Of a DNA stretch of 64,000 bases, positions 38,124-46,603 are shown piece by piece (position 1 is the stretch's first letter; the number at the start of each line of letters is the position of its first letter). This DNA comes from Dictyobacter kobayashii (GTDB lineage Bacteria; Chloroflexota; Ktedonobacteria; Ktedonobacterales; Ktedonobacteraceae). A program made the translations under genes and the position numbers. The DNA lies in NCBI RefSeq assembly GCF_003967555.1, contig NZ_BIFS01000002.1, positions 930,001 through 994,000 of the forward strand, read 5' to 3'. The notes beneath the pieces were generated by a model. It saw only the letters and a program-made list of their open reading frames with translations, had not been told where the DNA came from and ran no database searches.

Positions 38124-40583
38124 TTATTGGCAAACCTCACACTGATCATCGAGTGAGCAAGCAAGCGGTTTGGCTATAGATGCGCGTGTAACCTGGATAG
38201 TACTGGAGGGGCTACTATGCTTCATCCAGCGCGGCTGAATACCCCAGCGGTTAACATCGATAGTGGATTTTTCAATCTGCGTAGCGGCAGCAGTACGCAA
38301 ATAGTAGGTGGTCTTTAAACCTTTACGCCAGGCCAGCATATAAATATCATGTAGCTTATTGCCACTTGGTTCGACCAGGTAGAGATTCAGAGACTGCCCC
38401 ATATCGATCCATTTTTGACGACGGCTGGCGCACTCGATCAACCAGGTTGCATCAACCTCAAAAGCGGTCTGGTAGCGCTGCCTGAGCTCTGTGGGCAGCT
38501 GCGAAATGTCTCGCAGCGAGCCATCATAATACTTCAACATTTCAAGCATTTCAGCACTCCAAAGGCCAGCTGCCTTGAGATCATTGACCAGAAAAGTATT
38601 TATGGTAGTGAATTCACCGGAGAGATTGCTTTTGACGTAGAGGTTTTTATACTCTGGCTCGATAGATTGGCTCACACCGACAATAGTTGAAATGGTTGCA
38701 GTCGGAGCAATAGCCAGGACATTGCTATTGCGCATACCATGCTGCTGGATAGCGTCACGCACAACCTGCCAATCCAGGCGCACCGTCCGATCCACCTCAA
38801 GCGCCATCCCACGCTCCCGCTCCAATAGAGCGATACTATCAAACGGTAGCAGGCCGCGCTGCCACTTGGAGCCCTGATAGCTGGCATAGCAACCACGCTC
38901 AGCCGCCAGTTCGGTAGAAGCTAAGAGGGCATAGTAGGAGATGGCCTCCATACTCTGGTCAGCAAAATCGACCGCCGTCTGACTGGCATAACTGAGACCG
39001 AGATGAAAGAGGGCATCCTGAAAACCCATCAAACCCAGGCCGATCGGACGATGGCGTGAATTAGCCTGGCGCGCCTCTGGCGTGGGATAATAATTGATAT
39101 CAATCACATTATCCAGCATACGCACCGCGGTACCGATGGTAGCTTGCAAACGTGGCAGATCCAACTGCCCATTGGAAAGATGGGCCGCCAGATTCAACGA
39201 ACCAAGATTACAGACAGCCGTCTGATCTTTTGAAGTATTGAGCAAAATTTCGGTACAAAGATTGCTACTATGAATGACGCCCGCGTGATCCTGGGTAGAA
39301 CGCACATTAGCGGCATCCTTCCAGGTCAGCCAGGGATGGCCAGTCTCAAACAGCCTGGTCAACATTTTGCGCCAGAGCTCGAGGGCTGGCACACGTCGAA
39401 ACTGCCTAAGCCGTCCATTAGCTGCCAGTTGCTCATACTCACAATAACGTCGGGTAAAGGCCTCCCCATAGAGATCATGTAGATCAGGCACTTCATCAGG
39501 ACTAAAGAGCGTCCACTGCTCACCTTGCTGCACGCGGCGCATAAACTCATCAGAGATCCAGCAGGCCGTATTCATATCATGGGTACGCCGCCGTTCATCG
39601 CCAGTATTACGACGTAGATCCAGGAAATCCTCAATATCCAGGTGCCAGTTCTCCAGGTAAGCACAAACCGCCCCCTTGCGCTTGCCTCCTTGATTGACGG
39701 CCACCGCGGTATCATTGACCACTTTGAGGAAAGGAATAATGCCCTGGCTAGTGCCATTCGTCCCGTTGATATGAGAACCGGACGCCCGCACATTAGTCCA
39801 ATCATTACCGAGTCCACCAGCCCATTTCGAAAGCAAAGCATTATCCTGAATACTCTTGAAAATATGCCACAGATCGTCCTGCACAGTGGTTAGATAGCAG
39901 GATGACAGTTGAGGATGACAGGTACCTGCGTTGAACAGGGTAGGAGTGGCAGGGGTAAAGTAAAATTGTGAGATCAGCTCATAAAATTCAATGGCGCGCA
40001 GTTCCTTGTCTTGCTCATTAAGGGCCAGCCCCATAGCAACCCGCATCCAGAGCAGCTGGGGTAACTCAAAATGGCATCCTCCGTGCTGTAACAGATAGCG
40101 GTCATAGAGAGTTTGCAAGCCAGGATAAGCAAAGAGCAGATCACGCTCGGGCTTGATTGCCGCAACCAGGCTAGTCAGATCAAATTCAGCCAGGCGCGGA
40201 TCAAGCATCTTAAGCTCGATACCGCGCTGCAGATAGGTCGCAAAATAGCCAGAGTAGAGGGCAGGCGCATCCTGCAATCCCAGTTGTGGTCCACCAGAAA
40301 CTCCCACGGCATTGTAGAGAGAGAGCAAGAGGAAACGGGCCGCCACAAACGTATAGGCAGGTTCTGACTCAATATAGGCGCGAGCAGACATAAGCAGCGC
40401 CTGCCATAGCTCATCCCGAGAAACCCCGGCATAGATATTAGCCTGTATGCTGCTTAAAAGTTGCTCCTCATCCACGTCAGCAGCAAGGTCACGGCACGCC
40501 TCAGCAATAAGGGCGGGCACATCTAGATCCGTCAACGGCAGATTCGATGCAGTAGTTGACTTAGAAAATTGAAGCGAAGTCAT
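38124..40583 (-). CDS. nrdA: Ribonucleotide reductase large subunit
   Basis: It has about 819 residues and reduces ribonucleoside diphosphates, using a thiyl radical. Catalytic marks: QLSSCYL and TAVCNLGSLNL hold the redox Cys pair; SSNLCTEILLN holds Asn, the radical Cys and Glu. The YYLR segment near the end carries the Tyr pair of the radical path, and the tail CEVCQ shuttles electrons from thioredoxin. There is no N-terminal ATP cone, so the usual overall activity switch is probably missing. The start at 40583 follows GGGGAGG; the upstream frame to 40607 is leader. It forms an operon with nrdB. Expression should respond to the riboswitch and attenuator upstream. Confidence 0.93.
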   Translation of the reverse strand: MTSLQFSKSTTASNLPLTDLDVPALIAEACRDLAADVDEEQLLSSIQANIYAGVSRDELWQALLMSARAYIESEPAYTFVAARFLLLSLYNAVGVSGGPQLGLQDAPALYSGYFATYLQRGIELKMLDPRLAEFDLTSLVAAIKPERDLLFAYPGLQTLYDRYLLQHGGCHFELPQLLWMRVAMGLALNEQDKELRAIEFYELISQFYFTPATPTLFNAGTCHPQLSSCYLTTVQDDLWHIFKSIQDNALLSKWAGGLGNDWTNVRASGSHINGTNGTSQGIIPFLKVVNDTAVAVNQGGKRKGAVCAYLENWHLDIEDFLDLRRNTGDERRRTHDMNTACWISDEFMRRVQQGEQWTLFSPDEVPDLHDLYGEAFTRRYCEYEQLAANGRLRQFRRVPALELWRKMLTRLFETGHPWLTWKDAANVRSTQDHAGVIHSSNLCTEILLNTSKDQTAVCNLGSLNLAAHLSNGQLDLPRLQATIGTAVRMLDNVIDINYYPTPEARQANSRHRPIGLGLMGFQDALFHLGLSYASQTAVDFADQSMEAISYYALLASTELAAERGCYASYQGSKWQRGLLPFDSIALLERERGMALEVDRTVRLDWQVVRDAIQQHGMRNSNVLAIAPTATISTIVGVSQSIEPEYKNLYVKSNLSGEFTTINTFLVNDLKAAGLWSAEMLEMLKYYDGSLRDISQLPTELRQRYQTAFEVDATWLIECASRRQKWIDMGQSLNLYLVEPSGNKLHDIYMLAWRKGLKTTYYLRTAAATQIEKSTIDVNRWGIQPRWMKHSSPSSTIQVTRASIAKPLACSLDDQCEVCQ

Positions 40584-40610
40584 AAAGTATACCTCCCCAG
40601 ACAACAAAAA

Positions 40611-40633
40611 ACCTGTTCCCCAGCGAGAACAGG
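40611..40633 (-). terminator. Attenuator in the nrdA leader
   Basis: On the minus strand, CCTGTTC and GAACAGG (40633-40627 and 40618-40612) form a stem followed by a run of T (40611-40606), between the cobalamin aptamer and the nrdA ribosome-binding site. It is the expected switch helix for transcriptional control by the riboswitch. Confidence 0.75.
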
Positions 40634-40734
40634 CTGACAGTCAAGGAGGCAAATATGTCTGATGAATATACAAGCAAAGCAGACACAGGCCCCTGCCGGT
40701 CTTCCCCTTTCACGCGAAGGGATCAATCCATAAC

Positions 40735-40857
40735 ACCATAGGTGGGCATTCGGGCTTGACGAAACAAATAATTCCGCCTTACCGTTGCGCGACAGCGCCG
40801 GATTTACACCGGACTTCCCCCATTTTTAGCTACACCACGATAGTCTAGCCCTATGAG
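40735..40857 (-). promoter_or_regulatory. Cobalamin riboswitch upstream of nrdAB
   Basis: On the minus strand the core reads GGGGGAAGTCCGGTGTAAAT then CCGGCGCTGTCGCGCAACGG, which matches the conserved centre of cobalamin aptamers (GGGAA, CGGTG, TCCGG, GCTG, CGC). The 3' side CAAGCCCGAATGCCCACC fits the B12-box region that forms the kissing contact. Outer borders are approximate. With B12 bound, the attenuator should form and switch off nrdAB; this direction is inferred from known nrdAB riboswitches. Confidence 0.85.
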
Positions 40858-40958
40858 TTTTTCTCTATTTTATTGTGATAATGCACAACATGTAGTACTT
40901 ACAAGTGCTACAATACCATATGTTGATTCAATACGTCAAGCATTGACTGGGATTGCAC

Positions 40959-41130
40959 AGGGCTTTTTCATGTTCCTCTTTGGTGCCTGCGGCGCCGGGT
41001 TGGGAGTGTAGAGTGTGCCTGGTGGGCGGCTGCGTCCGCCCACCAGGCACACTCTACACTAGAAAGAAAGTCCATCGTATCGCTGGCTCGTAATCTCCCT
41101 GCGCACTCTGGACGCACAGTAAAAAGCCCT
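40959..41130. repeat. AGGGCTTTTT-type palindromic element, copy 2
   Basis: The ends AGGGCTTTTTCATGTTCCTC and AAAAAGCCCT are inverted. It shares with copy 1 the left block (GCCTGCGGCGCCGGGTTGGGAG) in split form and the right block GTCCATCGTATCGCTGGCTC. The central stem GTGTAGAGTGTGCCTGGTGG with its complement differs from copy 1 yet pairs fully. I see no flanking direct repeat. The stretch 41131-41407 to the next gene shows only AAAGGAG before that start. Confidence 0.78.
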
Positions 41131-41407
41131 GCCTGGCTCACAAAGCCTATTGACAGAAGTGCTTATCTCAGGTAAGCTTGTTCCGCAAGCAGAACAGCAA
41201 AGGAAAGAATTTAGAGATGGATCTCACCCACCTCACAACAAATAGCTCCAGTATAAAACGCCTCTATACCTTCTCCCAGAAGGAAACGAGGGGTTCTTTA
41301 CTATGTCCCACCATATGATCTAGCCTCTATAAACCTCAACAACAGAAACTAGGCTCTGAACACATCCACGGAAGACAAATACCCTTCATGCTAAAGGAGT
41401 TAGCAAA

Positions 41408-42463
41408 GTGGCAAAAACATCAATAACTATCGATTTAACAGCTTTCCAGGAAAGACAGGCTCAAGGATTAATTACTGCTCGTCCGCACCCCAAACATGAT
41501 TTGATCATCTGGAATTACACGCCCAAATGCCAGTACGAACAGGCATGGGATGAGGTGACCATGCAGGCACGCGGCCTGATTACTGAGCCCGATGGGAACA
41601 TCATCGCACGGCCATTCCGTAAATTTATGAATATGGAACAGCACCAGGGTCCACTGCCGTTAGAGCCCTTTAAGGCTACGGAGAAGATGGATGGTAGCTT
41701 GCTCATTGTATGCACATATAAAGGCGACAGAATCGTTGCTACGCGTGGAAGCTTTACAAGCGAGCAGGCCATCAAGGCGAACGAGATCATAGAAAAGCGC
41801 TATGGCAATTTTGAGTTTTCGCCTGCTTATACCTATCTCTTTGAGGTAATTTACCCCGAGAATCGGATCGTGGTTAATTATGGCGCGACCGAGGATATCG
41901 TCTTACTGGCTGTAATTCACACGCTATCGGGCGAAGAAAAAGATATCCACCATGCGCAATGCGTAAATAGCTGGCCTTTTCCAATTGTAACCTATTATGA
42001 CGGCATTGATGATATCGCAACACTCAAGCAGCTAGAGGAAGACAACAAAGAAGGTTTCGTGATTCGCTTTGAGAGCGGCTTACGCTTAAAGGTGAAATTT
42101 TCCGAATATATGCGCCTGCACAGGCTGATGACGCACATCAACGCACGCATAATCTGGGAGCTCCTAAAAAACAATGAATCGATAGAGCCACTCTTAGATC
42201 GGGTGCCCGATGAATTTTATGCCTGGGTCAAACAGACCAGCGACAACTTCCATGCTCAATTCCGGGCTATCGAGCAACAATGCAGAGAGGATCTCAATCA
42301 GGTCAGAGACCTACCAACACGCAAAGAGCAGGCGGCGATAATTTCAACGAAACAATATCGCGCTGTGATTTTCTCGATGCTCGACAACAAAAATTATCAG
42401 GATGCAATCTGGAAAATACTGTATCCATCCGCCTCACGACCATTTAAGGTTGACGAAGAATAA
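41408..42463 (+). CDS. RNA ligase, T4 Rnl1-like
   Basis: An ATP-dependent RNA ligase of 351 residues. The adenylated Lys is K93 in EKMDGSLL (motif I). Motif III/IIIa is TYLFEVIYPENRIVVNY (Glu at about 146), motif IV EGFVIRF (215-221), and motif V RLKVKFSEYMRLH (about K228/K230). The upstream block ARGLITEPDGNIIARPFRKF is typical of Rnl1-type enzymes. The protein seals 3'-OH to 5'-phosphate ends. The gene 58 bases downstream encodes a kinase-phosphatase that would create those ends, so the two form an RNA repair operon like that of phage T4. A Shine-Dalgarno AAAGGAG precedes the start. The cellular RNA target is unknown; cleaved tRNA is likely. Confidence 0.87.
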   Translation: MAKTSITIDLTAFQERQAQGLITARPHPKHDLIIWNYTPKCQYEQAWDEVTMQARGLITEPDGNIIARPFRKFMNMEQHQGPLPLEPFKATEKMDGSLLIVCTYKGDRIVATRGSFTSEQAIKANEIIEKRYGNFEFSPAYTYLFEVIYPENRIVVNYGATEDIVLLAVIHTLSGEEKDIHHAQCVNSWPFPIVTYYDGIDDIATLKQLEEDNKEGFVIRFESGLRLKVKFSEYMRLHRLMTHINARIIWELLKNNESIEPLLDRVPDEFYAWVKQTSDNFHAQFRAIEQQCREDLNQVRDLPTRKEQAAIISTKQYRAVIFSMLDNKNYQDAIWKILYPSASRPFKVDEE

Positions 42464-42521
42464 TGTAGTGCGAATGAGTATATGAAATGATTTTTCATAG
42501 TATATATAGAAGAGATAAACA

Positions 42522-43376
42522 TTGGCAATGAAAGTAATTATCTGTACAGGCTTACCTGGAAGCGGTAAAAGTCACTGGGCTAAAACACAGATAGAGCAGC
42601 ATCCAGATCGCTATAAGCGTATTAATCGCGATGATTTGCGCACGATGATCGACAATGGGAAATGGAGCAAGGCACGAGAGAAACTTATCAGGCAGTCAGA
42701 ATTAGCCCTGGCGGAGTTATATCTCTCTAATGGGTACACCGTCATTATCGACGACTGCAATCTCTCAGAGACCGCCAAAAATATGTGGAGAGAGTTTGCC
42801 CAGAAAATGAAGGCTCAGTTAGAGGTCAAGGATTTCACTGATGTGCCATTGGAAACCTGTATCGAGCGCGATCGCCACCGCGCCAACTACGTTGGAGAAC
42901 AGGTGATCCGTAAAATGTATCGTGATTTTCTGCAGCCAGCGCCGCCGGTTATCGAAGATGATCCAGCGCTACCCAAAGCCATCATCTGCGATCTAGATGG
43001 GACCCTGGCTGTACTAAATGGCCGAAATCCATATAACGCGGCGGACTGCGAGCAAGATCTGCTCAATGAGCATATCGCGAATATCGTACGCTTCTATAGC
43101 CAGACTGTACATGTATTGCTGGTATCTGGCAGAAAAGAGTGCCATCGTCCACAGACCGTGAACTGGCTGACGCAGCATGATATTCCCTATACCTCGCTGT
43201 GGATGAGGCAAGACGAAGACAATCGGAAAGATTCTCTTACCAAAGAGGACATCTATAGAGAACACATCCTGGGCAAATACGCTATTCAGTTTTGCCTGGA
43301 TGATAGGAACTCGATTGTTAATTTATGGCGCTCACTTGGTTTGATATGCCTGCAAGTCGCGGATGGAGATTTTTAG
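42522..43376 (+). CDS. pnkp: Polynucleotide kinase / 3'-phosphatase, T4 Pnkp-like
   Basis: It has 284 residues, two domains in the T4 order. The N-terminal kinase has the P-loop TGLPGSGKSHWA (about 9-20), the base RINRDDLR that places substrate, and the lid ERDRHRANYVGE. The C-terminal HAD phosphatase starts with IICDLDGTLA (D157 and D159) and has LLVSGRKE and FCLDDRNSIVNLW. It removes 3'-phosphate or 2',3'-cyclic phosphate and phosphorylates the 5'-OH, which prepares ends for the ligase just upstream. The start is TTG at 42522 (AGAAGAG seven bases before) or ATG at 42528. The operon ends with the hairpin at 43393-43419. Confidence 0.88.
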   Translation: MAMKVIICTGLPGSGKSHWAKTQIEQHPDRYKRINRDDLRTMIDNGKWSKAREKLIRQSELALAELYLSNGYTVIIDDCNLSETAKNMWREFAQKMKAQLEVKDFTDVPLETCIERDRHRANYVGEQVIRKMYRDFLQPAPPVIEDDPALPKAIICDLDGTLAVLNGRNPYNAADCEQDLLNEHIANIVRFYSQTVHVLLVSGRKECHRPQTVNWLTQHDIPYTSLWMRQDEDNRKDSLTKEDIYREHILGKYAIQFCLDDRNSIVNLWRSLGLICLQVADGDF

Positions 43377-43392
43377 CGCGTGCAATTTTTCA

Positions 43393-43419
43393 AGTGGCAG
43401 GGTAAAATACCCTGCCACT
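43393..43419. terminator. Bidirectional terminator hairpin
   Basis: AGTGGCAGGGTA (43393-43404) pairs exactly with TACCCTGCCACT (43408-43419), loop AAA, between the RNA repair operon and the convergent MFS gene. Confidence 0.75.
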
Positions 43420-43434
43420 ACGCTTCGCAGTTGT

Positions 43435-44700
43435 TTAGATACGATCAATAACAACATCTGCTGTATCAGTGGGCACATCCGCCTCAATAAATTCTTCTTG
43501 TCGAGTAGCCAGGGAGTTCATGCGCTTAGTGGCACGACCAGCCAGCACAACAAAGACACCCACCAGCACAAACAGGATCAGAATGACGCTATACGCACGC
43601 CACAGTCCCATCATGTCACCTAACCGTCCCAGAACCAGCGGAGAAAAGAACATGGCCAATCCTCCTCCAAAGGCAGCACGGGAACTGGCCAGGTCGGCAT
43701 GGCGAGGGATACGATTGGCCGATGCTGAGAAGGTAAATGGAAAGAGATTACAGATACCCAGGCCAGCGATAAACAGGCCAACCACATGTAAAGGCAGCGA
43801 TGGACCCAGCCAGAAGAGGATGAAGCCAAGCGTCGCCACCACCAGCACTGGCAGGAGCAATTTTTCTACCGCCATGATCTGCGTCAGCCGACTACCAATC
43901 AAGCGACCAATTACAGAGGCCAGGAAAAACAGGCTCATCAATGTCGCCGCGCTGGTACGCTCAATACCGACCACATTGATTAAATAGCCAGAGCCCCAGA
44001 ACGAGACGCTCCACTCAGCGGCCACACCCATTACCATAGAGAGCCAATAAAGCCAGAATGCAATGGGCGCCTTGATATGTCCACGAGCCTCTTGCTTACG
44101 CTCATATATTGGCGCTTCAGGTACAGGAACTTTGAAAAAGAAGAGGGCCAGCAGCAAGACCATGACCATTGGCACAAATAGCATGCTACGCCAGCCAGCG
44201 CCAATTAAGACCATACCACCCAGGCAGATAGGGGCCAGACCAGCACCCAGGCTGCCGGCCACATTCGCCTCGGTAATCGCGGTCGCCCGATGCTCTCCAT
44301 GATGATCTGATAGGGTAGACTGGATCGTTACCATCAAGAAAGTGCCCAGCAGGCCAATCACAAACATACTGAAGACACTAACTACAGGATGATGGCTAAA
44401 CAAGGCCAGTAAGGCACCGATCAGCATCCCAAAGGCGCCACCCCAGAACATCAGTCGGCGGCCCCAGCGGCCAGCGATGCGATCTCCCAGTAAGCCTGCG
44501 ACAATCATGCCCAGGGCGATGCCGCTCATATGCAGGCTATCAATGGTATAGTTAAGATGCATCTCGGTGTGAAAAAATGGGGCCAGTGGCCCGGGCGAGG
44601 CTTGCAAGTACGCAAAGCTGCCCAGCAGGGCGTAGGCGAGCCATGTAAAACGGTCGCGCGTAAATGGCGGATGCCCGGTAGTTGGGGACGTATTTTTCAT
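43435..44700 (-). CDS. MFS transporter
   Basis: It has about 421 residues and twelve predicted helices. GDRIAGRWGRRLMFWGGA is the loop 2-3 motif of the major facilitator superfamily (D-R-x-G-R-R). The second half shows LMSLFFLASVIGRLIGSRL and a central cytosolic loop KVPVPEAPIYERKQEARGH. The start at 44700 follows AAAAGAGAG; the extension to 44832 looks untranslated. The substrate is not evident: the style resembles sugar or drug/metabolite permeases. No neighbour points to a pathway. Confidence 0.82.
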   Translation of the reverse strand: MKNTSPTTGHPPFTRDRFTWLAYALLGSFAYLQASPGPLAPFFHTEMHLNYTIDSLHMSGIALGMIVAGLLGDRIAGRWGRRLMFWGGAFGMLIGALLALFSHHPVVSVFSMFVIGLLGTFLMVTIQSTLSDHHGEHRATAITEANVAGSLGAGLAPICLGGMVLIGAGWRSMLFVPMVMVLLLALFFFKVPVPEAPIYERKQEARGHIKAPIAFWLYWLSMVMGVAAEWSVSFWGSGYLINVVGIERTSAATLMSLFFLASVIGRLIGSRLTQIMAVEKLLLPVLVVATLGFILFWLGPSLPLHVVGLFIAGLGICNLFPFTFSASANRIPRHADLASSRAAFGGGLAMFFSPLVLGRLGDMMGLWRAYSVILILFVLVGVFVVLAGRATKRMNSLATRQEEFIEADVPTDTADVVIDRI

Positions 44701-44889
44701 ATCTCTCTTTTTGTTATTGCGAACAAGTAGGAGATGGAGAGAAGGGATAAGTACAAGCATTTCAGCATAGTAAAAGGAGCGTTCGTTGCTCCTTAGTTTT
44801 TGTATATCCTCAGGGCTATCTTCCAATTCCACTTCATAGACAAAATAAAATAGACTAAGAATTTATACATAAATTTATTATGTTGTTCA

Positions 44890-45123
44890 TTTGCATAGAC
44901 GGTTCTCTACCATCGATGGTAACCGATGTGTTTTTTTCTTTTTTCGGTGGGGTATATGAGTTTTTGGTTTGAAGCGAGCGCCTGCGGCGCTCACCTGGGG
45001 TTTGTGGTGTGAAGGGGAGGCGACTGCGGCCGCCTCCCCTTCACACTGGATAGGTTTTAGGGTGGCGCCTCTACACACCGGACAGGTTTTAGGGTGGCGC
45101 CTCTCCACACTGGATAGAGTTTA
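44890..45123. repeat. Repeat-rich intergenic segment, with a 32-bp direct repeat
   Basis: A GCGCCTGCGGCGC palindrome is followed by a stem GTGTGAAGGGGAGGCG (45008-45023) pairing with CGCCTCCCCTTCACAC. Then AGGTTTTAGGGTGGCGCCTC occurs at 45052 and 45084, a 32-bp direct repeat with partial CACACTGGATAG copies around it. It resembles the core of the AGGGCTTTTT elements, but the typical ends are missing. It lies at the end of the HEAT gene. Bases 44701-44889 show no feature apart from AT-rich sequence. Confidence 0.7.
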
Positions 45124-46251
45124 TTAGTTTTTGGTTGCTGTTTCGACGGCTTGTATTATTTCTAGTTGGCGTAGGGCTGCCCCTACGGCCATGCGCATAA
45201 CGGGTTCGGGATCGCTGAGGTACATGCTGAGTTGTTCGATGATGCGGGTGTCACCGAGTTGTCCCAGGGCTACAACGGCACGCCAACGTATCTCGTTGGC
45301 ATCGTCGTCGACGGCAGAGTTTGTTACGATATCCAGTAGAAAGCGAACGGCACGTTTATCGCCTAGATGCCCTAAGACTTCGATTGATGCTGTCCGCACT
45401 TCTTCCTCTTCGAGAGGATTCAATAGAAGGGTAATTAGCGATTCGACTGCCTGGATGCCACCCAGGCGATCAAGGGCCTCGATAATAAATACGCGTCGAT
45501 ATGAGGATCGATCCAATTTCAATAGGGCGCAGAGCGGCGCAATGGCTCGCCGATCGCCAAGTAGCCCCAGAGCTTTGATGGCGCTACTGCGCGTTTCATA
45601 ATCTGGATCACTAAGTAGGGCGATCAGAGGCGCAACGGCACGCCGATCTCCCAGGTCACCTAGAGCACAGGCGGCCGCACGCCGAATTAGAGGTTCACTG
45701 TCATGAAGAAGATTCAGCAGTGGCTCAACCGCGCGTGTATCACCAAAGCTACCCAGGGAGAGGGCGATTACAGCGCGTGTTTGTTCATCCTTGCGCTCAA
45801 TGGCCGCGATAAGTGGCTCGACTGCACGCCCGTCATTCAGCTTTCTCAATGCAGATACAACACTGGAGACAACATTTACATCCATCTTATTACCCTTGTG
45901 TTCATTTGAAACTGAGAGGACAGCTATGAGCGGCTCAACCACATCCGCATCTCCCAATTCCCCAAGAGCATTGGCGGCCTCATAACGTACAGAAGGGCAT
46001 CTATCTGTAGTCAAGGCCAACAACAAAGGTTCTATCGCTCGCCTGTCTTTTAATACGCCTAGTGCTCGCGCCATGGTGGCGCGAATTTTTGTGTTGCCTT
46101 CGACGCTGAAGGCGGTAATGAGTGGTTCAATAATTTGAGTAGCATTTAGTGCCATACTATAGTAAACGGCTGCTTCGCGTATAGAATCAGCTGTGTTTTT
46201 CAATTCTGAAATGGTTTTTTCCGGTGCAGTTAGAAATGTGCCCTCATTCAT
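45124..46251 (-). CDS. HEAT-repeat protein (PBS lyase HEAT-like)
   Basis: It has 375 residues, nearly all of it 30-31-residue helical repeats: examples are RAIEPLLLALTTDRCPSVRY, EAANALGELGDADVVEPLIA, RAVAPLIALLSDPDYETRSS and RAVRFLLDIVTNS. At least ten repeats can be counted, each with the pattern G-D-x-R-A-V-x-P-L. Such proteins are scaffolds or bind modified proteins; some of the family attach bilins, but no partner gene for that is present. There is no signal peptide, so it is cytosolic. The start follows AGGGGGT. Confidence 0.87.
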   Translation of the reverse strand: MNEGTFLTAPEKTISELKNTADSIREAAVYYSMALNATQIIEPLITAFSVEGNTKIRATMARALGVLKDRRAIEPLLLALTTDRCPSVRYEAANALGELGDADVVEPLIAVLSVSNEHKGNKMDVNVVSSVVSALRKLNDGRAVEPLIAAIERKDEQTRAVIALSLGSFGDTRAVEPLLNLLHDSEPLIRRAAACALGDLGDRRAVAPLIALLSDPDYETRSSAIKALGLLGDRRAIAPLCALLKLDRSSYRRVFIIEALDRLGGIQAVESLITLLLNPLEEEEVRTASIEVLGHLGDKRAVRFLLDIVTNSAVDDDANEIRWRAVVALGQLGDTRIIEQLSMYLSDPEPVMRMAVGAALRQLEIIQAVETATKN

Positions 46252-46343
46252 ACACTACCCCCTATTTTATATATTGCGTCATCTCTTTTTATTTTACTCG
46301 AAAGTTGGGGATTTTGAGATCAAAATTCCATAAAAAATGGGGG

Positions 46344-46376
46344 AAAGTGTGCGACCGCGATGCGGTCGCACACTTT
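46344..46376. terminator. 15-bp perfect hairpin
   Basis: AAAGTGTGCGACCGC (46344-46358) pairs with GCGGTCGCACACTTT (46362-46376), loop GAT, with T-rich flanks. It lies in the space between the phosphoesterase and HEAT genes, upstream of the latter. Confidence 0.6.
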
Positions 46377-46383
46377 TTGTTTG

Positions 46384-46525
46384 TGAGTTGCGGAAAACGT
46401 GCTTCGCGCGCTTCCCGCAACTCACAGTTATAATTTTTTGTTTGGAGCCTTTAAAATCTTCCCGCAACTCACAGTTATAATTTTTTGTTTGGAGCCTTTA
46501 AAATCTTCTTGCAACTCACAGGAAA
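46384..46525. repeat. 47-bp tandem repeat with a shared inverted repeat
   Basis: AGTTATAATTTTTTGTTTGG begins at 46426 and 46473, period 47, and the unit ends TTCCCGCAACTCAC with a third partial end at about 46520 (TTCTTGCAACTCAC). The first CCGCAACTCAC also pairs with GTGAGTTGCGG at 46384. No gene is in 46252-46603. Confidence 0.8.
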
Positions 46526-46562
46526 CTTTTTGAATGTGAAGGGCGAAAAGTCGCATGAGTAG

Positions 46563-46596
46563 ATCACAGTGGGCCCGGGATCGGGTCCACTGTGAT
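46563..46596 (-). terminator. Terminator hairpin of the phosphoesterase gene
   Basis: ATCACAGTGGGCCCG and CGGGTCCACTGTGAT pair over 15 positions with one G-T pair, a few bases beyond the minus-strand stop codon at 46604. Confidence 0.7.
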
Positions 46597-46603
46597 ATGG
46601 TGT

